From Archegozetes longisetosus (Eukaryota; Arthropoda; Arachnida; Sarcoptiformes; Trhypochthoniidae): a stretch of 64,000 nt of DNA. The position numbers and the translations under genes are program-made. Positions 1 to 18,971 of this stretch are shown here, piece by piece. The notes under the pieces were generated by a model. That model made no database searches. It worked only from the letters and a program-made list of their open reading frames with translations, and was not told where the DNA came from. Location: positions 13,672,387 to 13,736,386 of the forward strand of contig JAEMBT020000006.1 in NCBI GenBank assembly GCA_018873245.2. The letters are read 5' to 3'. The stretch's first letter is position 1. Each line of letters starts with the position of its first letter.

Positions 1-477
1 TTAATAGGTTGACATTTATGTGTTTGAACATTTTGTTCATTTGAATCCCAGGTACATTAAAAAAGAGTCAATCTTTCATATTAGTGAATTAATTAATAGA
101 TACATTGAATAAAACTTATGTTCTTGCGCTTCAAATTAAATATTTGCATCAATCTATACGTGACAAGCAATTCAATCCAAATTTCAAGCAATGTTTTGCA
201 ATTTAACTGATTAGTGCCTAAACACCTATTCTTTTCATATAGAACACTGTTAAGTATTTGAGTTTTTAGCTCAAAATTATACGCTCTCTCATAAATAACT
301 TAAATTTTACATGTTTAATAAGGAATTTAAGTCATTAAAGCTTAGTCATTCAAGATTCTTCTCATTGTAAAGGCATAAAAGTTCTTATACTTTAGCTAAA
401 CTTCTTCAAGTAAGCCTTAAAAGTTTAGATCTCATAAAAACCATGAGTATTTTGAACAAATCTGTTTCTATTGGATA
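1..477. other. Region 3' of Pax3/7, no gene seen
   Basis: This AT-rich stretch lies downstream of the Pax3/7 stop codon on the minus strand. It may hold the 3' UTR of that gene, but I see no clear minus-strand polyadenylation signal and no recognisable coding sequence. The gene could alternatively continue into a further 3' exon here or beyond the window edge. Confidence 0.4.
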
Positions 478-7026
<6,549 letters not shown>

Positions 7027-10000
7027 TTAGTTATGTTATTTATTATATAATTTAATTAAGTTAAACAAAACAGTTTAATGTTTATATACTTTTTAAATTG
7101 AATTTAACAAAATTGAGAGTCTCTTTATAAAAATACTATCATATATAACATTGATTCAAATAAAACTTTAATCCATTCATAATTTGCATTCATAGGGAAG
7201 TCGAATAACTTATTAGTGAATCACAACTTAGTTAATATGAGAACTAAAAAATCATACTTATCGTCATAAGCAATAAGAAGTGCAACACTTTCACCGATTG
7301 TAAGTTCAACTGATACTAAATGAGAAAACATGGTGCAAAAGATGCACATTAACTGATTTGGTGGTCACCTCCCATTCATTATTGTGAGGCACGACTCGAG
7401 GTGGGATTTGTATGATAGGAGGTGGTGTTCATAGGCAAGAATCGGCCACACAAGTTTAAACTAATGTCATGCAACTCAATGTCCCAGAATTTATGATCAA
7501 TGCAAGAAAGAGGAGCTTTATTTTCAATCTACAGATACATGTGTTTGTATGAAGTGCTGCAAATCTTAATTGATGAATCTTTTGCACCACTTCTTATTCC
7601 TGGCAAAAACATTAGGATTTTTCATAAGTGGTCTTTCTCTCAGATTCTAAAGTAGTTCTTTTGCGGCGGATCAGACGTTTTAAATGTTTGTCCGGTAACA
7701 GTCTCTCAGAAGGGAATGCAATGCCCTTCAAGCCAACTAATGAAGATTATATTGACTTAATCGCCGCTGGTGTGTGTTTGCCTTCATTGTCCTCAATAAT
7801 TAATACCGAATGATTGATGTCCCGTTTCTTATGAATAGTTATACCTTTTGCTCAATGGCGTGAGAACTACTGAATCCTCTATCGCCTTAATAACTTATTA
7901 AGTGTTTGAGAAAAGACTTTTTCTAATACTTTCATCTAAAACTAAAGTCTAGTTCCGTCTTCTGAGGAATTTTCAGTCCTTATAGATTTCATTTTCTTAA
8001 TTGTCTTCAACTTTGGATCATTAGTTTAAATTAAAGCAAAGTTTGCTAAAAGTCATCATTTATTGACTAAACACAGATCATTTTGTAACTAATTTAGTCT
8101 ATCCAGGTCATTCCATCAAAATAATTGTAAGATTTTATATTTATTTTAAAATTTTACTCATCATTTGCTTTTCACGGAAATTTGCATCAAATCCTTCTCT
8201 CATTAGTTGACAGCTAGCAAAAATATTTCAATTATCTGGTCATATGTTGAGAAAAAGGGAAACTTTTAGTAAAAACTTGAGCATCTTTTCAAAAATTAAT
8301 GAAAGCTAACTTTTCAGTTAATTTTTTAAGCAAATAGAAAATGCTCTGAAATAAAGTCAAGTTTTCTTTTTCGATGTTTCCTACTAAAAAGTATCCGAAA
8401 AGTATGCACAAATAATTGGAAAGGAAAGCAAATTCCGTTCTTTCCCACATTTGCCGAAATCCGTTCAAACTTGAAGAGAAAGAATGAGAGAGCAGAGAGC
8501 CTAAAAGCAGCTGACTTGTAGTAAATTTAGATCCAAAATGCAATAAGCTTTAATTAAAATGACACTTTGTTAACAATTGTCGAGTTGATTGTCTTTTAGA
8601 GTTTTGTTTCTGCAGATATCTAACAATTCCAGGAAATGTTTTTGTAAACTTCAACTAATGGCTCAGTTGCATAAATCGTTTTCATAGGTAGCAATTATCG
8701 GTCGTTTGAGGTCAGCGGGAGGTCTCTCATAGGCTTCTCTAATAGTTTTAAGTTCTCTACTGACCAGATGGGCTCAACTTGAGATGATCGTCCGTGAACT
8801 AAACATGTAATGTGATTAACTTATTGGATACCTTTAGCCCTGGTATTTGCCACTAGTTGTTCAAACTTGTGGTTTGGCAGAGCGGCCACACAGACCTTCT
8901 TTACCCCACATTGTGTGGTCGATTGTAGCGTTAGGTTAGCTTCATAAATCGGCAAATATGCATGAAAAATTGATATTAACACTTGCGGTCACACCGGATT
9001 CACTTTGGCCCCTATTTTTCTATGAATTCCCTCCGCAAAAAACACCTTTTTCAGAAAATACAGTTTATTCTCGGTTTCATGGATTTTAGCTCAAAAAAGA
9101 AATGAAAAACTCTATGGCAAAATTATAGTGTTTTATTATGTAGAACTTAAATACAAAGTTTCAGCTATATGCCAATAGTCTTATTGAATATGACACTCAA
9201 TTTTAAATTGAATTGAGTCCTGATTGTGTTGTATTCTTTATTACTGCATCATAATTAAAGTCAAGTTCAATATTATTGACCAGAGTGATTCGCAATAATA
9301 ACTCTATCATGGCCTAAAAAGTCAATTCATTCTCATTGTTAAATTCATGAAAAATACAATGTATATTATGTTGTAATCAAATTTTGTTTCAATTACCAGA
9401 AAAGAGTTTTTCACGATAAATCTTCGATGAATTTTTGCTTATTTTAATCAGACAGGTATTGATTTGCTACCAATGCCGAAAAGTCTGGTAAATTTTGCTT
9501 AACTTAAAAATTGAAATTTAAAGATATTATTTAATATATTTTTTAAAATATAGTATTGATTGCCTTTAATAGTCTGTAGTGATGCGATTTGCCATTGAAG
9601 CAAATCGATGTAAATTTATACGAAGTGTATACGCATTTTAGTGATCCTTGCCGTGGAAAAGGTAAACCTACCTCATAGTATATGAATATATGTATTTTGT
9701 TGTAGAAATGAATGGTTCCATCATTTAAATGGCTGTTTATTTTGTTTAACTTTCTGCTTTAATGCCCGATCACGTAGTCTTTAACAATGTTACTCTTGCT
9801 TCTCATTCTCTCTCTTTTCCTTTCTATTTAAAGCTAGAATTTTCATGTAAACCATTGCTGTTTTGGTGGCATTTTATGTCGAATCACTTTTTGACTCCTA
9901 TTCTACTGTTAGGCCAGTTATTTGAGGAATTATTGCGACGCTCTGTTACACAATGAAACATATTTTGTGTGCCACAAGTCATGAATACAAGACACTAAAT

Positions 10001-10517
10001 AGAAGTACAAATATTGGTAGTGATAAATTATGATCATAGCTATTAACTGCTTGTATTTGGTCTAGAGTTTGTTTACTGACATGTTTTCTCTTATTTCGAT
10101 TCAATACTTACACTACTTTTTTCAACAGATTTTATTTGTTCGCTACTGAGGCGGTACTCCTTTGACTCAAAAACTTTTTCTATTAAATGTTTCACATTTT
10201 TTACCTAATAATTCATAGCAACAGCTCCAATTCAGAGCATAATATCGTAATGGCATATTTTTGTTCTGTTTGTAAACTTTAGGTATTAAAGCATGATTTA
10301 GTTCTAAGCCACAACAACATAGACAACAATTTTTAGAATCGGTCCTATTCAACCGAAATGATTCAGTTCGAGGGTAGAAAACTTAAGTATTCAACCGCAA
10401 TATCATAAATGAGTAAAGTATTGAAAGCAAATACTTTTGAACTGCTTTTAATATTTTTTTTCTCGAAAAACTAACACTTCATAATATCTGTTTTATAAGC
10501 CAATTCTTGTGTATATA
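7027..10517. other. Upstream flank of Pax3/7, no convincing gene
   Basis: About 3.5 kb upstream of the Pax3/7 start. It would contain that gene's promoter, but no canonical TATA box is obvious. Two patches are less AT-rich: 7360-7440, a G-rich stretch, and 7630-7780, a plus-strand open stretch following a pyrimidine-rich AG (near 7642) that reads in part SEGNAMPFKPTNEDYIDL. The second could be an exon, but nothing links it to a known protein or to other exons. Confidence 0.4.
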
Positions 10518-11045
10518 GTACCGTCGACAGATAAAAGTTATGTATTGGCCATCACTAAACAGATGCAAAAGAGTTGATAAACCTAAGGGCTCAACAACTC
10601 ATTCAGATCTGTATTACGCTTAGTGATATTAATCAATAAATGAATCTTAAAGAATCATTTTGGAACTTTGATAAAATAGACTTTCATTCATCTTTGTATG
10701 AAGTTAGTTGAGTCAATGCCACATCTGTCACAAGTGATAGCTCGAGAGAGCGGTCCGACGCATTAAAGTTATTTAAATTGAATTACAGTTGACTGTTGGA
10801 CTATTTTGATTGAAATAGTTTGATGTATCTTATCAGTAACTTTCATTCTATAACTTATGAATATCAAATAAACTGACTTCAGCCACGAATAAGATTATTA
10901 CTCATATGCTTTTAATTACTGAGTAATGTCATAATTTGACGCTATAAACTTATAGTTTCAATTTCTGTTTCGTCCCTCTTATCTTATCCAAACGCATCAG
11001 AGATCAATCCGGGATTTAAGCATAACTTTTTTCGACCGACTGTAC
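10518..11045. mobile_element. Inverted-repeat (MITE-like) element, TACAGTCGACAGATAAAAG family
   Basis: The left end reads GTACCGTCGACAGATAAAAG and the right end, on the reverse strand, starts GTACAGTCGGTCGAAAAAAG and shares the following AGTTATG. The arms are about 35 bp or more and imperfect, 528 bp apart end to end. Inner sequence near the right end (dyad CTGATGCG, AAGAGGGACGAAAC) is also found near the left end of the element at 26474-27056, so the two belong to one family. No transposase coding was seen. The CAGTC-type ends next to TA suggest a Tc1/mariner-type non-autonomous element (inference). Confidence 0.75.
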
Positions 11046-11687
11046 GAGTGAGTACACTGTTATTAACCAATGAGTGAATTAATTCAATGCAACTATTTTT
11101 AGTGTTGTTTGCATTCTTGACTTAAGTCTTCAGCTCGAACAGACTCCGATCCCCTGAGATCAGCCTTCAGCCTTAAAATCAGAGCAGAACTTGAAAGTTA
11201 GGCTCTCGAGTTTAGAGAACATGTTTGCCATCTATTGCTACTCAAATAAACAATAGACAATACATATTGAACTGTAAAATAGTGATAGATTAATAAAAAT
11301 TTATTTTGCTTATTAACTTATTTTAGTTAACAATTTAGTTGAAAAATTAACTAATTAATATAATTATAGAGTAAAAGAACGAACTGAAAACAATTTTTCG
11401 TAACCAACATTTAAGTCTTCTTACGATTTTGCTGTTAGCTTTCCCTAAATCGAATAATTTGACTCAACTTGAAGAATCACTTGTTTGAGTCAAGATGGCA
11501 TTTATGAATTTCAGAGATAACTTAAATCTAAGGGCCTTGGACTTGATATTAATACTAAAATTGACACACACATACCTATGAATTCAAACGATCGACTATG
11601 ACTTATGCAAAAAGAGTTTTACTTTTTATGATTTCCGATACTTTGATTTGTCTCGTTTACCTCTAAAAAATAAGTGCGAATTGAAAT

Positions 11688-11856
11688 ATTAGGACTTTTT
11701 TTTAAGTCCTCGCGTTATCTTTTCTCAGCAACCAGACAACTTCCAAGGCTATTAATGATATGATTTTAATATAACTTAAAACAGAATTGTAATATCTCAA
11801 ACAACTTTTAAATAAATGCAAAAATAGTAAGCGCGAGGACTTAAAAAAGTCCTAAT
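11688..11856. mobile_element. 169-bp inverted-repeat element
   Basis: The arms at 11688-11714 and 11832-11856 are inverted copies (TTAGGACTTTTTTTAAGTCC then TCGCG). Each arm end is itself nearly palindromic around AGGACTT/AAGTCCT. There is no coding capacity, so it is probably a MITE remnant. Confidence 0.75.
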
Positions 11857-12290
11857 AGTTAACCAGCAATTATAAAAATCAAAGTGCAGATACACACTGT
11901 GCGACTAAGGATGAACTTTCATTGTTTGACTCAGAAGTGGTACTCGTCTTACTTGAATGAATTAGAGAAGTGATACCTGTCTTTTTTGTAGTACTTTAGC
12001 TGCATATATAACACCAATTTAGATATTGTCTCAAATCTTGATTTTCGCACTTTGAAAAGGCATAGTAGGATTAGATTTAGCTTAATTTACACTCTTAGTT
12101 CAAAAAGGCACGCCATAATTTTGATGAAACAAATCTAAGTGTATTTGAAAAAGTCCTCACCTCTTGTGCAGTATTTAGGAACATCGTTGTGACTAACCAA
12201 TAAAACCAATTTATTTGGATATTTTATAACAATGTAAAATAGTATTCAAGAGATAGAGTTATGAAATATTGAATCAGAATTTTCTCTTAT

Positions 12291-12500
12291 AAAGGGTGAC
12301 CACGAGTTAAGTGTCAACTTTTAAAAAAGCCGCACATTAACAAAAGTTTAAAAGGTTTTATCTCATCTTTGATATCTCTTATCTATTTTGTAACAAGTTT
12401 GTTATGCTTATGAGTTATTAAAATAATAGTTATGCCATTTTCAACTTTTGATGTTATGCGGTATTTTTAAAAGTTAGCACTTAACTCGTGGTCACCCTTT
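12291..12500. mobile_element. 210-bp MITE with AAAGGGTGACCACGAG ends
   Basis: A short element with nearly perfect terminal inverted repeats. The left end AAAGGGTGACCACGAGTTAA at 12291 is matched by the reverse complement of the sequence ending at 12500, and the match continues inward for about 45 bp (ACTTTTAAAAA, then GC.GCAT). No internal gene. The strong arm identity indicates a fairly young copy. Confidence 0.85.
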
Positions 12501-13265
12501 GTTTGCCATTCGTATAGTTTCGTTAATAAATTAAAGCAGTTTATTGTTGTTAACATCTAATGAATCAGGAGTGTATAAAAGAGATGACTTGAAGTTTTGA
12601 AAATTTATATCAGCTCAATTTTCGATATATCTATCATTATTCTCATAAATTTAGTACTTATTAAATTCCATCCTTGCTAAGTCAATGGATTTACTTGTAT
12701 TAATTCAGTCAAAATTTTCTGTGATATAATGCAACTTTACATACATAAAAAAGCGACAACCTCCCATTCGTCAATCGTATTGAAAACTAGGCCTCAGGTT
12801 CAATGCCTGACCTTATCCATTCTGAAGTTTCACTCTTGGCTTTCAATTACTATTTTAGTAATTTTTGTGACCTTTGAGTACTTCATATTAATGTACTATC
12901 GGCCAAAATGTATATGTCAAAATGTGCGCTTAAAAACAGTAAAAGCTAATCATAATTGAACCAAATAAGGGAAAGATTGAATAATTTTATCATATTATTT
13001 TGATAAGTATTATTTCTAATATGAGTCATGAAATGCGAAGCTTATCTTTAAATAAGTGTTATAATTTGTACCAAACTTTGACATAAGCGATTTAAATTCA
13101 TGAAATAATTGAGAAATGTTTAATATAAAGTTGCTAGCATTTATTAGCTCTTTATCAGTAAAACGATTAATGCAAGAGTTCATTATTTTATTTTGCCATA
13201 AGTCAGACCTAAACCAAAGTTTATAAAACTTTCAAAATGTTGATTACGTAACGTTAAAGTGATCC

Positions 13266-13490
13266 CTAAGCATGAAAGCGCGAAAATGCTTTATATAACC
13301 TACACTTTTTTAGGCCGATGGCACCAAAGGCTTTTTTCGAATAATAATGATACCATTCATTATCAACAATTAATCCATTTTCATACGGATCTATTATTGT
13401 GAAGGCTGCATCAGATAATTCTTTATTTGCCTCAATCTCATCACTGATCTTAAAGCACTTTGAATTGAGGGATACCGATTCTGAAGCCAT
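13266..13490 (-). CDS. Small ORF with an EF-hand-like segment (uncertain)
   Basis: A 74-codon reading frame starting at ATG 13488-13490. Its middle (LSDAAFTIIDPYENGLIVDNEW) resembles an EF-hand helix-loop, with D, N, G, I and E spaced roughly as in a calcium-binding loop, although the first loop positions are weak. Base composition is less AT-rich than the surroundings. A possible splice donor lies near 13310 (TGTAG|GTTATA), so this may be a first exon or a pseudogene fragment. Neighbouring exons were not found. The resemblance is to EF-hand proteins in general; I do not assign a member. Confidence 0.3.
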   Translation of the reverse strand: MASESVSLNSKCFKISDEIEANKELSDAAFTIIDPYENGLIVDNEWYHYYSKKAFGAIGLKKCRLYKAFSRFHA

Positions 13491-13727
13491 TTACAAATAG
13501 TGTGCAAAAAAGATTAGAATCAGCTCAACACGAAAATAAACGACCAATGAATAAGTTAGATATTAATATAACTTTTCATATGTTTTGCAAAACTTATATA
13601 TGCTTTTGTTAAAACCTCTGATTTCAAACAAAATTTTACTTCTAGCTGTTGTATTGATTGCAATAATAATTGATTGATTAATTCATTATTGTGACTGCAT
13701 CAGCATTTTATAAGATATCGGGTCAGT

Positions 13728-14118
13728 TTGTTGACTAAGAAAATAAGTTTGATAGATGAGCGAGACTTATTAGAGATTTTAAGAGAGATGCAGACTTTCA
13801 ATAATCAAAAATGCACTTTTTTCATAAAAGGCCTTGCTGGGTATCCTATATGTATAAAGAGTATCCTGAAAGTCCGTATACAAGAAAGAAACTTTATATT
13901 ATTGGAAGCGCGCACTTCCCTGAGAGAACATAAAATTGAGCTTTTCAGTCACGTCTAATTATACAAGAATTTTTCTTATACAAGATGCGGACTTCAAAAT
14001 ACATACAAAAGAGTTGAGAACTTTAAGTTGTCGCATGCTAGTATTGACACGGGACTACGATCAAAAAACATATTTAATTGATTCAATTGAGTATAGAAAG
14101 ACTGATAATAAAATATAA
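13728..14118 (+). CDS. Two overlapping small ORFs, unknown (uncertain)
   Basis: One frame is open from 13728 to 13958 (76 codons, ending IELFSHV) and the next frame from 13936 to 14118 (60 codons, ending KTDNKI). They overlap by 23 bp in different frames, which would fit a single frameshifted gene of about 120 residues, but no domain is recognisable and no splice signals connect them. It could equally be chance. Confidence 0.15.
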
Positions 14119-14233
14119 CTATCAGTTATTAATGTCTGTGACAACTAAATTAGAGCGCCCCCTGATAAAATTTCATCGACTCAGCTGATTTGAACTCATG
14201 CCATTTTATTAGACCAAATCAAATGTATTCAAG

Positions 14234-14584
14234 GGTCTATTTACACGGTTCAATTTATGTAGAATTGAATATTTGAATTCTATTGTTATTAATTAATTTT
14301 CTATTTACACACAAATAATAATATTGCATTAAACAATAGATTTGATGCAATCAAATTATTTTAAAAATGTAAACAAGAATGCGCAGCATGTTTTTAATTA
14401 CAATGCATACTGTGATTGGCTAATGAATTCAAGTTATTGACAAAGTTAAACATCGCTCAACTTTTTTGATACCTTGAATTCAACAACAGTTGAGGCAATT
14501 TATATATACACGCTATTCAGTTCGCTTGAACTCAAGTCTTCATGTCACTTGAATTCTACATAAATTAAATCGTGTAAATAGACC
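14234..14584. mobile_element. 351-bp inverted-repeat element abutting P450 gene 1
   Basis: Terminal inverted repeats start GGTCTATTTACACG at both ends, and about 33 bp match imperfectly, continuing into TTTATGTAGAATT. The right end lies only 15 bp downstream of the stop codon of the P450 gene at 14600-17710. The paralogous P450 at 19352-21579 lacks it. No internal coding. Confidence 0.85.
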
Positions 14585-14599
14585 ATAATAGTGATACTT

Positions 14600-17500
14600 T
14601 TATAAATTTGAAAAAATTTGAAAATTTCGACGATTCTTTATTCTAACCATAAGATTCTTCATATTTGCAACTTGACCCAACTTATAAAACTCCAGTTTCT
14701 ATTCAAATAAAGATAAAAAAAGTTAAATTTCAAATTAACCATTAAATATTCATATCACTACAATTTATCACTAGTTCTTCTTTAGATAAAATCTTGTCAC
14801 AAACTTACATCTGTTCGATCACAAGCTTCGAACTCAAATTTTTGCAAAATTCTTACTAAACAGTTTTTGAGTTCGATTTGTGCGAATCTCATTCCAATGC
14901 AATTTCGGGGTCCAGTCGCAAACGGTAAATAAGTATAAGGTTTAATCAGATCCTCATTTTGTTTGAAAAATCTTTCGGGTTTGAAAACATTCGGTTGATC
15001 GAAGTTATCGGGATCGAGATGTAATGCCCAAATCGGTATTACAACTGTTGTGTCTTTTGGTATAAATATATTATCGAGCATACAATCGGTAACAGCTCTG
15101 CGATCGATCCTAAAAATTATAGATAATTTTAATTATGTGATTTGAACTCCAATTACGATATGTTAGAAAGTTTTCAATGAACAATTTATTTAAAAAAGTA
15201 TAGATTGTTCTCTAATGTTGATTTAAAATTAATTTAAAACTTATTTTTAATGCGAACCTATTGACCGAACAGGTTATTCTCATAATTTCTTTAAGAAATG
15301 AGTCGAGATATTCCATTTTCATTAACTTTTCGTAATCAATATTTGTATCTCCTCCAAATGTTTCATCTATTTCTTCTTGTAATTTCTGGTGATAATTAGG
15401 ATTTAAAGCAAGAAATTGTGAGATAAAACAAAGCGCAGTTGCTGTTGTTTCATAACCTGCAGCCAAAAAGTTAATACATTGAGCGATTACTTCTTCTTCT
15501 GTTAACTCTGCAAATATGAAAATTCACTTTAATTTTCTGCAAAAATGTTCACAGCCATGAATATTATTGTTTAATTTACTTTCGAAAGAATTACGAGAAT
15601 TTTGACATTTATCCGAAAGTTGACTCGCATCTAATGTAAGTTGTAAGAGGTCCACACTATTTGTATCATTTCGTAATCTTTCTTCAATAACTTGTTTGAT
15701 AGATTTAGCAACAAATCTCTGTGATTCAATATCAACTAAAAACAAATCAAAATAACGACCCAACTTCGGGAATAGAAATAAAAGTAGTCGACTTATGGTG
15801 AGACTTGTCTCAAACATTCTTTTGGTCATTTTATATATTGGGTTATCTGGATTCCTAATGGTGTTGATATTTATACCAAAAGCACATCTCGAAATCACAT
15901 CCATTGTTAGTGCGTCGTAATAGTGTCTTAAATCTATAATTTCTCCACTTTTTGCTTTTGATTCAAATTGTTCAATGAGTGCATCCAAGCAATTATTTAT
16001 TAGTGGTTTCATAGATTTCAATTTTCCAGCGGTAAAAGTGGGAGAAAGTATAGTTCGAGTTCTTTTCCATTCCGGATATTGCAAAAAGAATATAGATTTA
16101 TAAATAGGTTGATTAGAACTGCCGCTTTCCTGAAATCAACAACATTTTAATTAAAGAAACTACACTATATCACATGATTTAGTGAATCTATTGTGAAAAA
16201 ATATGTAATTATTCGCTACAAACTATTATGCTGTTTATGAAAAGCTCTAAAAGTATTGTACCAAATAAACACATTTGGTTTTTTGGATATTCAGAAACAA
16301 TGTCGTCCTATCAGCAGACGGAGAACTAAGGAAAAAAGGTAAACAGACAACAAAAGTCGACAGTGTTGGTAATAGGGGGAAGACGGGATACGACATCACC
16401 TTTAGGTCACTTTTAGTCTTTAATATATTTATCAAATTATTGTAGTTTTAAGAGATTTCACTAATTTACAGGAAGGGAGGTCACAAAATTAATACCGACA
16501 TCGTTCGAATAGGGAGTTAGTGAAAACCACGGAAAACGACATACGGCTGGTAAGAGTGCTAAACACCCAATTTAGGACGACATCGTTTATGAATGTCCCC
16601 TTAGGAATTTTATTTATCATTTCTGAATTTAAGTTAGTTATAAACAGGGCAAGTATTTTTCGGGAGTTTAAAGTGGTCAAATCGGTCGGGAATCGGGAGC
16701 TTAAAAGAACCGAAATCGGGACTTAAAAAGCAAAAATCGGGAGTTTAAAAAACTTCATTTTCAATCATAATACAACGAAAAATAGTTGTTTTCTTTCTTC
16801 AAATGTATTAAACTGTATTAACAGTCCTTCAAAAATTTATTGTGCTGTATAATTAGATTGATCTCCAAGTTTTCAGGTGAAAAACACTGCCGATCTTCTG
16901 TCAAAAGATTTTTATACACAGTGAAAGAGCGCTCGGCATACACAGATACCAAAGGCGCATATTCTCTGTTCAAACGATGCTCATAACTATTACTTTCAAA
17001 AAATATTTCTATAAAGCTTTATCAAGATAATGAATTTTCGATTACAGTTGTGATCAATTTTTAATATTTTCGTTATATTTTAAGTCAAAATGAGATAAAA
17101 CTTTTAAAAATCTCATATTTTAAACAAAACGTTCTAAATCGGGAGAAACTCACGAGAAGCTTAAAATCGGGAAAATCGACATTCAAATTATTTTTATAGA
17201 AGCCTGAAGTGACCACAAGTACATTAATATAAAATCTTTAGGAATAACTTTAGGAAAATTATCATTTCTGAATACTTGCCCTGGTTATAAATAAAACATT
17301 GCAGTCAAATAGCAATATAAACAAAATATATTGTTACCCGATGATTAGCGAAATTGTGAAATTCAGTGACCAATATTTTTCGAACCAAATCAGGATCTGT
17401 TACAGAAAGACAAGGTCTTAGACCTTCGTAGAACCTACAATTCAAATATGATAATAATTTAATACGTATCATTAAGATATGAAATCTATTCCGCTATCTT

Positions 17501-17710
17501 TTATACAAAGTAATAATAGGCAACTATATAATACCCAACAACTTTTCCATATTTTTGATGACTTTTCATATCAGACAAATGGTATGGTTCTGCATTTCTA
17601 TTGAGAACTGATGAGATGTCATTTGGTATTCCCTGACGACTCCAAAAAGTTAGTTTATAGACAATCAATAAAATGATTGCAAATATCAGAGCAATTGTAA
17701 TTAAAATCAT
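14600..17710 (-). CDS. Cytochrome P450, CYP3 clan (tandem copy 1)
   Basis: A heme monooxygenase anchored in the endoplasmic reticulum, with a likely role in xenobiotic or lipid oxidation (family knowledge). Six exons splice in frame: 17710-17535, 17434-17338, 16129-15580, 15507-15258, 15109-14809, 14698-14600, giving 490 aa. Visible motifs: an N-terminal membrane helix (ILITIALIFAIILLIVYKL); I-helix AAGYETTA at about 290-297; ExxR as EIMR at 348-351; PERF; and the heme loop FATGPRNCIG with Cys428. Wording of the heme loop and C-terminal half fits the CYP3 clan. The neighbouring gene at 19352-21579 is a close duplicate with the same exon phases. Intron 2 (1.2 kb against 0.24 kb in the duplicate) contains a hAT element and an inverted-repeat element. 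The C-terminus ends NRRNFQIFSNL, about nine residues longer than the duplicate's, apparently because sequence next to the inserted element supplied a new stop. Confidence 0.93.
16277..16599. mobile_element. Inverted-repeat element in P450 gene 1 intron 2
   Basis: About 320 bp absent from the corresponding intron of the duplicate P450 gene. Its ends are imperfect inverted repeats containing AATGTCGTCCTA on the left and the reverse complement (GATGTCGTCCTA) on the right. Exact termini and target duplication are uncertain. No transposase coding seen. Confidence 0.65.
16645..17283 (-). mobile_element. Truncated hAT element with 8-bp target duplication
   Basis: The ends CAGGGCAAGTATT (left) and its reverse complement (right) are typical hAT termini, and the element is bounded by a perfect 8-bp duplication, GTTATAAA at 16637-16644 and 17284-17291. 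The minus strand within about 16855-17000 still reads as a hAT C-terminal dimerisation region (YAERSFTVYKNLLTEDRQ, then NLEINLIIQHNKF) ending in a stop. The rest of the transposase is gone, so it is non-autonomous. The duplicate P450 gene keeps the unoccupied site with one GTTATAAA near 21150. A diverged relative lies at 41341-41965. Confidence 0.92.
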
Positions 17711-18244
17711 TTTCTATACATTGAAACGACTATAACTGACTCAAAAACTTCGTCATCTATTCGCTTAAACTAAAGGCAAAATTAAATGAAACTTTTAATA
17801 ATAGATTAAAATAAAATTCTATCACAGATTTTAAATTTAAATGACCTTTAGATTGAACTAGTATTTGACAAATAAAGATATTTTGACTTACGATATGTTT
17901 ACTCGAAACAATCTTTAATTCAGTTGTATGTTGTATGACTATTTTCTATTAAAGATAAAATGTTAACACTCTTATAAATGCAATTGTCGCAAAATAGCCA
18001 ACAATTCTTATAAAATTGAGATTATCAAATGTAGAAGTATGCAGTCAAATATACAGTACACAGGCATTAGTTAATCCTCAACACAAGTTATATTGAAGGT
18101 CAACTAATATCAGTGTACTATATAATTGATTGAGCACTTCTGCTTAATTATAATTTGATAGATTTGAGTCAAAGATTGCCACCGTGACAGGAAAACAAAA
18201 CAGCTTTTATTTGTTTAGACTGTATTTTAAGGTTATACCCCGAT

Positions 18245-18848
18245 TGATAGAAGTCCACTTTATATACACCCACTTTATAGGCATTTGTCTTCATAGACAT
18301 TCCACTTCATAGACACTTGATTAGAGAGACGTTTTTAAGCTATTCAAAATAATTCTTCAAATTTATTTACACATCTGAGTCTTAAAATAATTGCATATTA
18401 GTTAAACTGAAAGTCAATTGCATCGAATCTCATATCCACTAATCTGTTAATCTTATAATCTTATAACAATTAAGATATTTAACACGCGCAAAATGCAAAC
18501 CCATTAAACTATTTTTCAAGTGAATGAAAAGTGATATTTATTTTGATATTTAATAAGAATATTTCTGCATATCTATTTGAATTTTATTAATTGGTTAAAG
18601 TTTGTGTAATCTATCTGTAAACTACGTCTGAATTAAGTTTCATTAAATTAAACAAAAGGGAAAAATGATCATTTTTCAAAATTAGATTCAATTAGTTTGT
18701 TTAGAATTAACATCAATAATCTCCTCAATAACCAGAGTTTTCATTAGCAAATAATTAGTCTATAAAAATGAAATGTCTATGAAGGGAGATGTCTATGAAG
18801 CGGATATCTATAAAGTGGGTATCTATAAAGTGAATGTCTATAAACTAG
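18245..18848. repeat. Imperfect inverted repeat built of TATAAAGTGG/CATAGACA units
   Basis: The arms at about 18245-18320 and 18773-18848 are imperfect reverse complements. Each is composed of short tandem variants such as CCACTTTATAGACA and TTCATAGACAT. The 450-bp spacer is AT-rich without coding. Probably an inverted-repeat transposable element with repeated subterminal motifs. Confidence 0.7.
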
Positions 18849-18882
18849 AAAGACACCGTATTTTAACTATTTTCGTACTATA

Positions 18883-18971
18883 AATGTTTTGCAAAAGATG
18901 CGATTATTGGACTGAAGCCAAGGGTTCCGCTATATTATATAATCCAATTATCACATCTTTTACAAAACATT
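18883..18971. repeat. 89-bp inverted repeat between the CYP3-clan genes
   Basis: AATGTTTTGCAAAAGATG at 18883 and its near-perfect reverse complement ending at 18971 flank a short loop containing AAGCCAAGGGTTCC. The stem is roughly 29 bp. It may be a tiny MITE. The two P450 genes on either side are on the same strand, so this is not a shared divergent promoter. Confidence 0.7.

Noticed and set aside
9762..9956. Hydrophobic 64-codon plus-strand ORF
   Set aside because: Leu/Phe-rich by AT bias, with no neighbours, motif or composition change to support coding.
16520..16726. 68-codon ORF in P450 copy 1 intron 2
   Set aside because: It spans the ends of two transposable insertions, so it is accidental.
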